Shown piece by piece: positions 63,786 through 64,000 of a DNA stretch of 64,000 nt; positions within the stretch are counted from its first letter, which is position 1; the number at the start of each line of letters is the position of its first letter. Source of the stretch: Castellaniella sp034675905 (GTDB taxonomy: Bacteria > Pseudomonadota > Gammaproteobacteria > Burkholderiales > Burkholderiaceae_B). The notes beneath the pieces were generated by a model. It was given only the letters and a program-made list of their open reading frames with translations. It was not told the origin of the DNA and searched no databases. Where the stretch lies: positions 434,001 through 498,000 of the forward strand of contig NZ_JAUCCV010000002.1 in the NCBI RefSeq assembly GCF_034675905.1. Direction: 5' to 3'. The position numbers and the translations under genes are program-made.

Positions 63786-64000
63786 TCAGTACCGTTCAAT
63801 GCCGTAGTGGTCTTCCCGCACCACGCGGGGGGTGATTTCGCGGGGCTCGATCGTGACGGGCTGGTAGACGACGCGTTTCTGTTCGGCGTCGTAACGCATT
63901 TCCACGTGCCCGGAAATCGGGAAGTCCTTGCGGAAGGGGTGGCCGATAAAACCGTAGTCCGTCAGGATGCGGCGCAAGTCGGGGTGGCCTTCGAAGACGA
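63786..64000 (-). CDS. nuoC: NADH-quinone oxidoreductase subunit C (partial, C-terminal part)
   Basis: The minus-strand frame ends at 63786, one base before the nuoD start, and runs off the right edge. The visible 70 residues (FEGHPDLRRILTDYGFIGHP, FRKDFPISGHVEMRYD, and VTIEPREITPRVVREDHYG) are the C-terminus of the 30-kDa subunit NuoC. The N-terminal half lies outside the window, as should nuoA and nuoB. Confidence 0.95.
   Translation of the reverse strand, partial: VFEGHPDLRRILTDYGFIGHPFRKDFPISGHVEMRYDAEQKRVVYQPVTIEPREITPRVVREDHYGIERY

Noticed and set aside
1..64000. CRISPR arrays, tRNA or rRNA genes, transposases
   Set aside because: No regular repeat-spacer pattern, cloverleaf, rRNA-like stretch or transposase frame was recognised on either strand.

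Overview
The window is GC-rich, densely coded bacterial chromosome. It resembles a betaproteobacterium of the order Burkholderiales, most likely Alcaligenaceae: it carries a RisA/RisS-type two-component pair, a zipA-smc pair, a complete-looking nuo (complex I) operon ending in a DUF2818 gene, and an ispF/ispD/mfd/serB set. No rRNA, tRNA, CRISPR array or insertion sequence was recognised. No stretch longer than 300 bases lacks a gene; the larger gaps (16976-17269, 41875-42158, 43917-44205, 29600-29801) hold regulatory DNA.

Layout. 1-5313: the end of zipA, smc, and a divergent lplT-like transporter. 5225-17980: a pentose/deoxypentose catabolic cluster. A nine-gene minus-strand operon (sugar-binding protein, two-domain ATPase, two permeases, DUF4432 protein, ribokinase-family kinase, DeoC aldolase, ALDH16-type dehydrogenase, xylulokinase-family kinase) stands opposite a divergent deoR. 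17994-23528: housekeeping genes (family 4 uracil-DNA glycosylase, a fused TsaB-RimI, risA/risS, an AhpC peroxiredoxin, ispF). 23560-38394: a glucose uptake and Entner-Doudoroff island (gtsABCD-like ABC importer, a glucokinase-HexR fusion, zwf, a second glucokinase, pgl, edd, eda, kdgK, a stand-alone hexR) that surrounds ispD. 38394-41874: mfd, broken by one frameshift. 42159-43916: an AbiEi/AbiEii-type toxin-antitoxin pair in unusual convergent orientation, with two large palindromes before the antitoxin. 44206-48107: a Fur-type promoter, a frameshifted PiuA/Fiu-like siderophore receptor, a Sel1 protein and PiuC. 48111-50164: serB and an FMN hydroxy-acid dehydrogenase. 50205-64000: the nuo operon on the minus strand, running from nuoN and the DUF2818 gene back to a partial nuoC.

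How it works together. The first sugar cluster can be read as import of a (deoxy)pentose, phosphorylation, aldol cleavage to glyceraldehyde-3-phosphate plus acetaldehyde, and oxidation of the aldehyde, under DeoR control. The second island imports glucose, phosphorylates it, oxidises it to 6-phosphogluconate, and cleaves it through KDPG to pyruvate and glyceraldehyde-3-phosphate. Five 15-bp palindromes of HexR type lie before gtsA/zwf, edd and eda and probably tie these units together. Complex I at the other end re-oxidises NADH. The island genes, the AbiE pair and the piu genes appear to have been inserted into an older ispF-ispD-mfd-serB block. Three single-base frameshifts (one in mfd, two in piuA) are either real decay or local sequence errors.
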